From Patescibacteria group bacterium (GTDB lineage: Bacteria; Patescibacteriota; Patescibacteriia; UBA1558; GWA2-36-10), in assembly GCA_030917205.1 (NCBI GenBank), contig JAUPVE010000051.1:1-5056 (forward strand): a DNA stretch of 5,056 nt, given 5' to 3'. The translations under genes and the position numbers were made by a program. Below, piece after piece: positions 1 through 5,056 of the stretch. The notes under the pieces were generated by a model. The model saw nothing but the letters and a program-made list of their open reading frames with translations. It made no database searches and was not told the origin of the DNA. Position 1 is the first letter of the stretch, and every line of letters begins with the position of its first letter.

Positions 1-1
1 A

Positions 2-2953
2 GTGAAAACACGAATTGCTACGGCAGCAGATAGCGCCAGTCAAAGTCTAGCCCTGTTTCACAGCCCCCTCTTTACCGAAAGTAAGGCGCTTTTGTGTATT
101 TTGGAGAATAATAAAGAAATAAAAACTTGGCTAGACCTACTGAAACTTTGGTCAGCGGAGCTCAATTTTGATGCTAAAAAAATCGTCACTTGGCCAGATA
201 ACACTGAGGCTAGCTTAGAAACTTTACTAGCCCTCCATCGCTTGCAAGATAGTATAGTCTTGACCACCAAAAATAACTTAGACAGTATGACGCCTAAGTG
301 GTCAGCTCTCAATGAAAACAAAATCACCCTCCGCCAAAACGAATATTATCATCTACACGCCTTGACCGAAGACTTATTAAAAATCGGTTTTGAGCGACAC
401 TCCCAAGCTTTTGGAGATTTTACCTTTAGTATCCGAGGCTCGGTAGTGGATATTTTTCAAGACAACAAAATATTTCGTCTCAACTATGACGAAAATAAAA
501 TTGAAAAAATAATTTATTTTGCTGCAGACTTGGAATATGCTGAGCACGCCATATCAGAAATAGATATTTGGCCAAAATCCACCTATCACAAAGAAACATT
601 CATCACTTCTTTGCCTGAGCAAGTGTTATTAGTAGCAGATTCTGATATATCTCTAGACAAAAATTTAAATAATTCTCAAATTATTTTTGACCCATTGGGC
701 AAAGAATATTTTAAGACTGAATCAATTGATAATATTTTAGGCCAACAAAAAAATTATTATCATTTCCTCGAGCAGAAAAAAAATGAAAAAATAATTTGGC
801 TCACTAAAAATAAATTTTTAGCCGAAAAATTAATCAAAGAAAATAATATCAAATGCTCGCTCTATGACTGGCAACAAGCTTTGAGCTGGCCTCAAGCTAT
901 CTATGCAGAGCAACAAAAAATAATCTTGGTCAATGACTCTTTGTTTTTTGCGGAAGATAAAAATAATGACTATGTAGCCCAAGAATTTCGCTCTGATTTT
1001 ACTATCGGTGACTTAGTAGTCCATCGTGATCATGGTATTGCCCTACTCAAAGAAATGACTACCATGCCAGTCGACGGACTAATCCGCGAATATTTTGTAT
1101 TGTCCTATGCCGAAAATGACACACTTTTTGTGCCAGTAGATCTAGCTGACAAGCTTGAAAAATACATTGGTCCAGCTAACCCCAAAATACATCGCCTCTC
1201 AGTCGGTAATACTTGGCCCCAGACTTTACGCAAAATAAAAGACCAAACTTGGGAACTAGCCAACCAACTATTACTAGTAGAAGCCACACGTAAATTACAA
1301 AAAAGTCCAATTTTAAAAGCTCAAAAAATCGAAGCCGAAATAGTAGATAGCTTCCCCTACACTTTGACTCCTTCCCAATACCAAGCTATCCAGGAAACTT
1401 TGAACGATCTCAAACAACCCTACCCATCTGATCGCCTAGTCTGCGGTGATGTTGGCTTTGGCAAAACAGAAGTCGCTATCCGGGCAGCCAGTCGAGTAGT
1501 AGCCAATGGCTTCCAAGTCGCCCTACTGTGTCCAACTACACTGCTAGCCCAACAGCACTATGATAATTTTGTCAGCCGTTTTCAAAAGTCAGGCGTCAAA
1601 GTAGTCTTGATGACTCGCTGGCAAAAAGAAAAAGAAATACAAAGTAATCTGACGTCCATCAATGACGGCACAGCTGACATCATCATTGGTACTCATCGCC
1701 TACTATCACGCGATATCAATTTTCCCAAACTGCAATTATTGATTATTGACGAAGAGCAAAACTTTGGCGTCAAAGACAAAGAAAAGCTGAAAAAACACCG
1801 AGCCAACATCCATCTACTGACGCTGACAGCTACTCCTATCCCTCGCACTCTCAATATGGCCCTGTCTATGATCAAAGATATCAGTCTGATCAATGATCCG
1901 ATCAAAAATCGCAAAGACATCATCACAAAAGTAGTAGAAGAAAATGACCAAGTAGTAATCGAAGCCATCACACAAGAATTGGCTCGCCAAGGCCAAGTTT
2001 ATTATCTCTACAACCAAGTCGAAACAATTGATTTGGCTTACAAAAAATTAACTCATCTTTTACCAAAAATAAAAGTAGCTATTGCTCATGGCCAGCTAGA
2101 AGATGAAAAATTAGCCAGCGTCATGCATGATTTTGATACGGGCCAGATCGATGTCCTGCTCTGCTCGACCATCATTGCCAATGGCCTAGATATACCAAGA
2201 GCCAATACTCTACTAGTGCACAAGGCCAATCGCTTTGGCCTATCACAGCTACATCAGCTACGCGGACGCATTGGCCGCTCTGATAGACAAGCCTACGCCT
2301 ACTTCATGCACAGCTCTGAAAAGCTACCAAAACTCGCTAGCCAAAGATTAGGTTTCTTAAAACAAGCTAGCCATCTAGGTGAAGGCTTCAAGGTGGCCAA
2401 TAAAGATTTAGAGTTGCGTGGTGTCGGACAAATACTGGGCCAAGCTCAATCTGGCAAGGTCAAAACTATCGGCCTCGGACTTTATCAACAACTAATATCT
2501 GAGACTATCCGCGAAATCAAAGGACAGCCAGTCAAATACTGGCGTGATGTGGAAATAAAATTACCCATCGACACTAGTCTGCCAATAGATTTCAAAAAAA
2601 GTATTGCGGAAAAAATTATTTTCTATCAAAAAATCAGCCAAGAGCGTGATGTAGAAAAGATAGAAAAAAATATTCATGAAGCTAGTAATAAAAATATCAG
2701 TGCTTTGTGGCATTTACAAAAAATAAAAATCCTCTGCCAAGCAAAAGATATCATCAATATCAGCACCCAAAAAAGCCAAACTAAAAATTGGCTAGTGATT
2801 AATTTTATCAAACAGCCAAATTTAAAAAATATTTCTCTACTCCAAGAATCAAATCCGCACTGGCTCTACCAAAATTTACAAATAAAAATTGAATTTGATT
2901 ATCTAGCCAAAAATTTATTAACAAGTTTGGAATCCACTATAAATATTTTATGA
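2..2953 (+). CDS. mfd: Transcription-repair coupling factor Mfd (short form; 5' end may be cut by window edge)
   Basis: Mfd is a cytoplasmic ATP-dependent translocase that pushes stalled RNA polymerase off damaged DNA and recruits UvrA for nucleotide excision repair. Domains seen in order: a UvrB-like N-terminal module with GFERHSQ (129-135) and RGSVVDIF (145-152); an RNA polymerase-interacting domain from about 332 (IGDLVVHRDHG); the RecG-like motor with Walker A GDVGFGKTE (482-490), DEEQ (583-586), TATPIPR (609-615) and QLRGRIGR (752-759); the TRG region DLELRGVGQILG (from 802); and a divergent C-terminal domain (about 850-983). The 983 residues are shorter than the roughly 1150 usual for the family, mostly between the UvrB-like module and the polymerase-binding domain. 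The GTG at base 2 is the first possible start, but the gene could begin upstream, outside the window. The usual DEEQRFG is DEEQNFG here and the usual IIETG is IIANG. The stop is TGA at 2951-2953. Identity is secure; the start is not. Confidence 0.97.
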   Translation: MKTRIATAADSASQSLALFHSPLFTESKALLCILENNKEIKTWLDLLKLWSAELNFDAKKIVTWPDNTEASLETLLALHRLQDSIVLTTKNNLDSMTPKWSALNENKITLRQNEYYHLHALTEDLLKIGFERHSQAFGDFTFSIRGSVVDIFQDNKIFRLNYDENKIEKIIYFAADLEYAEHAISEIDIWPKSTYHKETFITSLPEQVLLVADSDISLDKNLNNSQIIFDPLGKEYFKTESIDNILGQQKNYYHFLEQKKNEKIIWLTKNKFLAEKLIKENNIKCSLYDWQQALSWPQAIYAEQQKIILVNDSLFFAEDKNNDYVAQEFRSDFTIGDLVVHRDHGIALLKEMTTMPVDGLIREYFVLSYAENDTLFVPVDLADKLEKYIGPANPKIHRLSVGNTWPQTLRKIKDQTWELANQLLLVEATRKLQKSPILKAQKIEAEIVDSFPYTLTPSQYQAIQETLNDLKQPYPSDRLVCGDVGFGKTEVAIRAASRVVANGFQVALLCPTTLLAQQHYDNFVSRFQKSGVKVVLMTRWQKEKEIQSNLTSINDGTADIIIGTHRLLSRDINFPKLQLLIIDEEQNFGVKDKEKLKKHRANIHLLTLTATPIPRTLNMALSMIKDISLINDPIKNRKDIITKVVEENDQVVIEAITQELARQGQVYYLYNQVETIDLAYKKLTHLLPKIKVAIAHGQLEDEKLASVMHDFDTGQIDVLLCSTIIANGLDIPRANTLLVHKANRFGLSQLHQLRGRIGRSDRQAYAYFMHSSEKLPKLASQRLGFLKQASHLGEGFKVANKDLELRGVGQILGQAQSGKVKTIGLGLYQQLISETIREIKGQPVKYWRDVEIKLPIDTSLPIDFKKSIAEKIIFYQKISQERDVEKIEKNIHEASNKNISALWHLQKIKILCQAKDIINISTQKSQTKNWLVINFIKQPNLKNISLLQESNPHWLYQNLQIKIEFDYLAKNLLTSLESTINIL

Positions 2954-2965
2954 AATACCATTCCG

Positions 2966-2999
2966 ACCTCGCGCTAAGCGCGAGGTTTCTTGATTATTC
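2966..2999 (+). terminator. Rho-independent terminator of mfd
   Basis: A perfect 9-bp GC-rich stem (ACCTCGCGC, 2966-2974, with GCGCGAGGT, 2978-2986) closes a TAA loop. It is followed by a T-rich tail, TTTCTTGATTATT. It starts 12 bases after the mfd stop, which fits an intrinsic terminator for that gene. On the opposite strand it lacks a T tail. Confidence 0.82.
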
Positions 3000-3004
3000 A
3001 TTTC

Positions 3005-3021
3005 ATTCCCCTCTGGGGAAT
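3005..3021. repeat. Short stem-loop between two terminators
   Basis: Perfect 7-bp inverted repeat ATTCCCC (3005-3011) and GGGGAAT (3015-3021) around a TCT loop. Neither strand has a clear T tail after it. It may act as a backup or bidirectional terminator, or protect RNA 3' ends. Its role is not shown by the sequence. Confidence 0.55.
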
Positions 3022-3056
3022 AAAATTAAGAGCCCTGACGCTGTGCGTAGGGCTCT
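3019..3056 (-). terminator. Rho-independent terminator of the minus-strand operon
   Basis: Read on the minus strand, AGAGCCCT-ACGC (3056-3045) pairs with GCGT-C-AGGGCTCT (3041-3029). This gives 12 base pairs with one bulged base and a three-base loop. The tail is TAATTTTATT (3028-3019). On the plus strand no T run follows, so the orientation is clear. It lies 32 bases past the stop of the 98-codon minus-strand gene. Confidence 0.78.
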
Positions 3057-3088
3057 AAGTGCGAAGGTACTTTTCTGTTACCTAGTTT

Positions 3089-3385
3089 TTATCCTCTCCA
3101 GGTTTCGAAAGCACGTTGTATCTCGACAAGGCTGAAATCCACCACTGGATTATCAAGCCCCACAAACAGATAATGAGGAGCAAGCTCCCCCTGATCAACA
3201 ACCTGCGATCCTATGATGTCTCCCAGAAGCAAACGGCCATGCGTATCAAAGGCACGCATTGCCATCAGAGCCCCGTGGACACGATGATCATCCTGATCAG
3301 CAAAGGTCTTGGCCGTGATATCCCTCAAAGGAGGATTCTGGGCCAAGTACAGAATCTCCGCGATCATCTTGGAGCGTTCTTCCAT
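3089..3385 (-). CDS. Hypothetical protein, 98 aa, second gene of minus-strand operon
   Basis: I do not recognise this family. The ATG at 3385-3383 is chosen because an AGGAGG Shine-Dalgarno (plus-strand CCTCCT, 3393-3398) lies exactly 7 bases upstream; a TTG two codons earlier would sit only one base from that site. The product starts MEERSKMIAEILYLAQ and ends IQRAFETWRG, with TAA at 3091-3089. It looks like a soluble, mildly acidic alpha/beta protein. It has hydrophobic strands in the middle (RLLLGDIIGS) and near the C-terminus (HYLFVGLDNPVVDFSLV), and no signal peptide or membrane segment. It follows the 106-codon gene after a 37-base gap and precedes a minus-strand terminator, so the two are probably cotranscribed. 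Hand-counted GC at 3241-3300 is about 55%. That it is a real gene is well supported; its function is unknown. Confidence 0.8.
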   Translation of the reverse strand: MEERSKMIAEILYLAQNPPLRDITAKTFADQDDHRVHGALMAMRAFDTHGRLLLGDIIGSQVVDQGELAPHYLFVGLDNPVVDFSLVEIQRAFETWRG

Positions 3386-3392
3386 GAACAAA

Positions 3393-3398
3393 CCTCCT
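3393..3398 (-). promoter_or_regulatory. Consensus Shine-Dalgarno for the 98-aa gene
   Basis: The minus strand reads GAGGAGGT here, with 7 bases to the ATG at 3385. This is a near-perfect ribosome binding site. It fixes the start codon and is the main evidence that this strand, not the overlapping plus-strand frames, is coding. Confidence 0.85.
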
Positions 3399-3422
3399 CA
3401 AACAGTGAGAAAGAACACCTTG

Positions 3423-3743
3423 CTAAGCAGACAGCTTCAATCTTCCTCGCCACTCATCATCCAAAATCATTTGCTGTTCGAGCTCGACAGACAAGTCATG
3501 CCAAATGTTCGACAAGCGACAAGCCTCGAAACCACCTCGTCCATGCAGACGATCATATAGAGCTTCCATGACTGAGTCAGGCAACTGAACAAAAAGATGA
3601 AAGGACAAACGTAGGTCCTTCCAGCCAGCCTGCGGATTGAGCAGTCGTAGCAAGCGCAGAGACTCCTCGCTAGTCCAAAAAACCCAGAGAGCCCAGGCCA
3701 GCCACAAACGCCGATTGTGCTTGATTTTCTCTTCAGTGGGCAT
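3423..3743 (-). CDS. Hypothetical tryptophan-rich protein, 106 aa, first gene of minus-strand operon
   Basis: I do not recognise this family. The ATG at 3743-3741 is preceded by a strong ribosome binding site, AAAGGGGGTG. The product begins MPTEEKIKHNRR, then has a short aromatic hydrophobic run, LWLAWALWVFW (13-23), followed by a leucine/arginine stretch (ESLRLLRLLNP). The C-terminal half is mixed and charged (DRLHGRGGFEACRLSNIW, then ELEQQMILDDEWRGRLKLSA). It has seven tryptophans in 106 residues, which is high. The hydrophobic run is too short for a standard membrane helix and is flanked by basic residues, so a peripheral membrane or protein-binding helix is possible but unproven. The stop is TAG at 3425-3423. 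It is divergent from smpB and is followed 37 bases later by the 98-codon gene. GC is about 52-58% in the two 60-base stretches I counted (3481-3540, 3661-3720). Confidence 0.8.
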   Translation of the reverse strand: MPTEEKIKHNRRLWLAWALWVFWTSEESLRLLRLLNPQAGWKDLRLSFHLFVQLPDSVMEALYDRLHGRGGFEACRLSNIWHDLSVELEQQMILDDEWRGRLKLSA

Positions 3744-3747
3744 AAAA

Positions 3748-3757
3748 CACCCCCTTT
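3748..3757 (-). promoter_or_regulatory. Strong Shine-Dalgarno for the 106-aa gene
   Basis: The minus strand reads AAAGGGGGTG, close to AAGGAGGTG with one substitution that still allows a G-U pair to 16S rRNA. The GGGGG ends 6 bases before the ATG at 3743. It decides the start and strand of this gene. Confidence 0.75.
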
Positions 3758-3780
3758 CTTTGAAATGAGCCGAAAATTAT

Positions 3781-3786
3781 GTTATA
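3781..3786 (-). promoter_or_regulatory. Possible -10 element for the minus-strand operon
   Basis: The minus strand reads TATAAC at 3786-3781, about 38 bases upstream of the 106-codon gene. This would give a leader of roughly 30 bases. The best -35 at normal spacing (TGGTTA) matches only half of TTGACA, so the promoter call is weak. The site forms one arm of the inverted repeat in this region. Confidence 0.3.
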
Positions 3787-3807
3787 GTCAAATTGCTTGG
3801 CTATAAC
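3781..3807. repeat. Inverted repeat in the divergent promoter region (possible operator)
   Basis: GTTATAG (3781-3787) and CTATAAC (3801-3807) are perfect 7-base inverted arms, 13 bases apart. With one bulged C (3808) the pairing extends by two more bases, to 3779 and 3810. The left arm covers the candidate minus-strand -10. The right arm overlaps the candidate smpB -35. It could be a regulator site, or only a by-product of two back-to-back TATA-like elements. Confidence 0.45.
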
Positions 3808-3824
3808 CATAGAACAAGTATAAT
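3797..3824 (+). promoter_or_regulatory. Candidate promoter of smpB
   Basis: A perfect -10 TATAAT (3819-3824) is preceded by TTGGCT (3797-3802) at a 16-base spacer. TTGCTT (3793-3798) at 20 bases is a less likely alternative. Transcription would start near 3831 and leave only about 13 bases before the smpB ATG. It is the only good plus-strand promoter seen before the smpB-ssrA genes. Confidence 0.55.
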
Positions 3825-3843
3825 CATATAACGTCTGCATTTT

Positions 3844-4293
3844 ATGTCAATTTTGGCGGTCAATAAAACAGTTAGTCGTGACTACCAAATCCTCGAAGAA
3901 TTCGAGGCTGGCTTGGTTTTGACTGGCCAAGAGGTCAAATCCGTCAAAACTAAACACGTAGATTTCAAGGGCTCTTTCATTTCTATTCGGCAGGGTGAGG
4001 CCTGGCTCAAAAAGCTCTTTATCCCCCCTTATAGTAAGGCTGGGATGGCCTTGGCTAGCTACAACCCTATCCGTGACCGTAAATTACTACTCCATCGCAA
4101 AGAAGTGCTGAGTTTAGCCAATAAAACCGACTCTAAGGGCTTGACAATAATACCCCTTTCCGTGTATACTAGCCGAAGATTAATTAAGGTAAAGTTAGCT
4201 TTAGTTAAGGGAAAAAAGAAATTTGACAAGCGCGCTGACATAAAAAAGCGTGAAATAAACCGCGATTTTCAGCAGCGCCTGAAAAATTATTAA
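3844..4293 (+). CDS. smpB: SsrA-binding protein SmpB
   Basis: SmpB binds tmRNA, carries it to ribosomes stalled on mRNAs lacking a stop codon, and mimics the missing anticodon arm and codon in trans-translation. The 149 residues match the family length. Family motifs are seen in order: NKTVSRDYQI (7-16), EAGLVLTGQEVKSVK (21-35), PIRDRKLLLHRKE (75-87), GLTIIPL (99-105), and ALVKGKKKFDKR (119-130). The basic C-terminal tail (131-149, ADIKKREINRDFQQRLKNY) normally folds as a helix in the mRNA channel. The ATG at 3844 fits the usual N-terminus. No Shine-Dalgarno precedes it (TCTGCATTTT), and the predicted leader is about 13 bases, so initiation may be of the short-leader type. The tmRNA gene begins five bases after the TAA stop, linking protein and RNA partner directly. 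Confidence 0.97.
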   Translation: MSILAVNKTVSRDYQILEEFEAGLVLTGQEVKSVKTKHVDFKGSFISIRQGEAWLKKLFIPPYSKAGMALASYNPIRDRKLLLHRKEVLSLANKTDSKGLTIIPLSVYTSRRLIKVKLALVKGKKKFDKRADIKKREINRDFQQRLKNY

Positions 4294-4298
4294 TTTAT

Positions 4299-4681
4299 GG
4301 GGATGTTTTATCTTCGATGTTAAATCCTTTCATAGATGGCAAGTGGAGTCGGTGATCTCCTAAAAAACGCCTGCTACATAAGTGCAACAAACTTAATTGC
4401 GAAAGCCAAAGAGCTCTTACGAGTTCCACAGTTTTCACCAGTCTTAGCCTAACAAGGCTTGACCGTTTACCCAAAGTTCGGCCCGAAATTTTGGAGTAAA
4501 CGTCATAACTCGGGCTATAAAATACCAAGTGTTGGCCTTGATATTTCAAACAAATTGTCAACTAAGCAGTCAATATTTTGCCAATTCATAGTTGACTGAC
4601 CAAAAAATCAAATTGGATAAACTTGTAGTCATTTATTTGAGTTTTTGGCAGACAGGGGTGTAATACCCCTCATCTCCACCA
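4299..4681 (+). ncRNA. ssrA: tmRNA (transfer-messenger RNA)
   Basis: tmRNA rescues stalled ribosomes and adds a degradation tag to the unfinished protein. The ends fold as an alanine tRNA: GGGGATG (4299-4305) pairs with CATCTCC (4671-4677), with a G3-U70 wobble (4301/4675), the known AlaRS identity pair. Then come discriminator A (4678) and an encoded CCA (4679-4681). The T-arm is AGGGG/CCCCT (4654-4658, 4666-4670) with loop TGTAATA. The conserved TTCGA follows the acceptor (4312-4316). A long helix near 4332-4343 pairs with 4622-4636. Pseudoknot 1: GGAG/CTCC (4345-4348, 4357-4360) and GGTG/CGCC (4351-4354, 4368-4371). A second: GTTTACCCAAA with TTTGG-A-GTAAAC (4465-4501), its loop GCCCGA pairing with TCGGGC (4510-4515). 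A third: GTCAACTA/TAGTTGAC (4557-4564, 4589-4596) with TTGGC/GCCAA (4532-4536, 4580-4584). It is a one-piece tmRNA about 383 bases long. Confidence 0.96.
4384..4452 (+). other. tmRNA tag-peptide reading frame (22 codons plus TAA)
   Basis: Resume codon GCA at 4384 lies 12 bases after the end of pseudoknot 1 (4371), the same spacing known in E. coli tmRNA. The frame runs 22 codons, beginning ATNLIAKAKE and ending QFSPVLA, then TAA at 4450-4452. The stop lies in a hairpin, AGCCT-AACA-AGGCT (4446-4459), as is usual for tmRNA. The tag ends in VLA, not the common LAA. A GCG at 4399 in the same frame could be an alternative resume codon and would give a 17-residue tag, but it is too far from pseudoknot 1. 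Confidence 0.82.
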
Positions 4682-4736
4682 TTTATTTCTTAGTTTTCAA
4701 GATCCCTAAAAGATCAAGAAAAAAATCAGGCTTATA
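4682..4736 (+). other. ssrA-infC spacer
   Basis: This 55-base AT-rich gap has no convincing terminator stem. AAGATC occurs twice (4699-4704, 4710-4715) as a direct repeat and not as a hairpin. The only purine-rich ribosome-binding candidate is CAGG (4727-4730), which ends 6 bases before the ATT at 4737. A TATAAT at 4733-4738 has no matching -35. Readthrough from ssrA into infC is the simplest reading. Confidence 0.45.
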
Positions 4737-5056
4737 ATTAAAAGCAAAAATATTTACACCCCAAGACCATTTTTCAACCGTAATAGATTCGGTGGAAAAT
4801 CTTACAGACTAAACCAACAAATCCGCGTACCAGAGGTCAGAGTTATCGATGATGCTGGTGAACAAATTGGTATTTTATCTACAGCCGAAGCTTTGCGCCT
4901 CGCTGAAGAAAGAGGTATTGATTTGATCGAAGTATCACCCCAAGCTCAACCCCCTGTTTGTCGGCTGATGGAGTTTGGAAAATTTCAATACCAACAAAGT
5001 CGTCAAGCTAAAAACAAAACAAAACGGGTTGATGTCAAAGGTATTAGATTATCTTT
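4737..5056 (+). CDS. infC: Translation initiation factor IF-3, 5' part, probable ATT start (truncated by window end)
   Basis: IF3 binds the 30S ribosomal subunit, keeps it apart from 50S and proofreads start-codon choice. The frame reads 106 codons to the window edge. It shows the IF3 N-terminal domain: NQQIRVPEVRVID (26-38), GILSTAEALRLAEERGIDLIEVSP (45-68), and PPVCRLMEFGKFQYQQ (72-87). The linker and first strand of the C-terminal domain follow (KTKRVDVKGIRLS). No ATG, GTG or TTG exists between the upstream in-frame stop (TAA, 4707-4709) and the conserved N-terminus. The ATT at 4737 followed by AAA is the best start: E. coli infC also uses ATT and begins ATT AAA, and CAGG lies 6 bases upstream. 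ATT at 4752 or ATA at 4734 remain possible. IF3 rejects non-standard start codons, so an AUU start is a known self-limiting control. The gene identity is certain; the start is probable. Confidence 0.92.
   Translation, partial: MKSKNIYTPRPFFNRNRFGGKSYRLNQQIRVPEVRVIDDAGEQIGILSTAEALRLAEERGIDLIEVSPQAQPPVCRLMEFGKFQYQQSRQAKNKTKRVDVKGIRLS

Noticed and set aside
58..2017. Several minus-strand frames of 60-92 codons inside mfd
   Set aside because: They are antisense to conserved Mfd motifs and carry no start signals or domains of their own.
2951..2953. TGA read as glycine (recoded lineages such as Gracilibacteria or SR1)
   Set aside because: The TGA ends Mfd at a sensible C-terminus and is followed at once by a terminator; no in-frame TGA occurs inside any of the genes.
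2950..3135. Plus-strand frame of 61 codons overlapping the mfd stop
   Set aside because: It runs through all three stem-loops, has no ribosome binding site, and its codons are explained by the terminator palindromes.
3116..3571. Plus-strand open frame of 151 codons and a shorter one at 3309-3560
   Set aside because: They lie opposite the two minus-strand genes, lack a ribosome binding site, start with a weak TTG-type codon in the longer case, and encode His- and Lys-rich sequence typical of an antisense shadow.
4223..4228. Perfect -35 box TTGACA inside smpB as a promoter for ssrA
   Set aside because: No -10 lies 15-19 bases downstream, and the sequence encodes the conserved FDKR of SmpB, so the match is probably coincidental.
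4295..4561. Minus-strand frame of 88 codons opposite ssrA
   Set aside because: The plus strand holds a well-folded tmRNA over exactly this region, and the frame has no ribosome binding site or recognisable motif.
4733..4738. TATAAT as a dedicated infC promoter
   Set aside because: No -35-like hexamer lies at normal spacing, and it would place the transcript start after the most likely start codon. Kept only as a caveat.
1..5056. CRISPR array, insertion sequence or tRNA gene
   Set aside because: No regularly spaced repeats, no transposase or terminal inverted repeats, and no tRNA fold other than the tRNA-like part of tmRNA were seen.

Overview
The window looks like a bacterial chromosome segment from a small-genome, AT-leaning lineage. 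A Patescibacteria (CPR) relative is my best guess, from the shortened Mfd, the AT-rich flanks of mfd and the compact packing. This is an inference from style, not a marker-gene placement. The genetic code looks standard: mfd ends in TGA, smpB in TAA, and no in-frame TGA is needed inside any gene.

Layout. (1) 2-2953, plus strand: mfd, the transcription-repair coupling factor, possibly missing its true start at the window edge. (2) 2954-3088: a convergent intergenic zone with three stem-loops, one a good terminator for mfd and one a good terminator for the opposite strand. (3) 3089-3743, minus strand: two small unrecognised genes (106 and 98 codons), each with a strong Shine-Dalgarno sequence, sharing one short operon. 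(4) 3744-3843: a divergent promoter region with an inverted repeat. (5) 3844-4293, plus strand: smpB. (6) 4299-4681, plus strand: ssrA (tmRNA), starting five bases after the smpB stop. Its acceptor stem, G3-U70 pair, T-arm, several pseudoknots, 22-codon tag frame and encoded CCA are all readable. (7) 4737-5056, plus strand: the 5' part of infC (IF3), which has no ATG, GTG or TTG start and probably begins with ATT. It runs off the window.

Function. smpB and ssrA encode the two parts of trans-translation, which rescues ribosomes stalled on broken mRNAs. infC follows and encodes an initiation factor. mfd handles RNA polymerase stalled at DNA damage. The flanking genes are therefore housekeeping genes for stalled polymerases and ribosomes. 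The two-gene minus-strand cassette between them is the unexplained accessory part of the window. The most informative points are that cassette, the ATT-initiated infC, the smpB-ssrA junction and the tmRNA tag ending in VLA.
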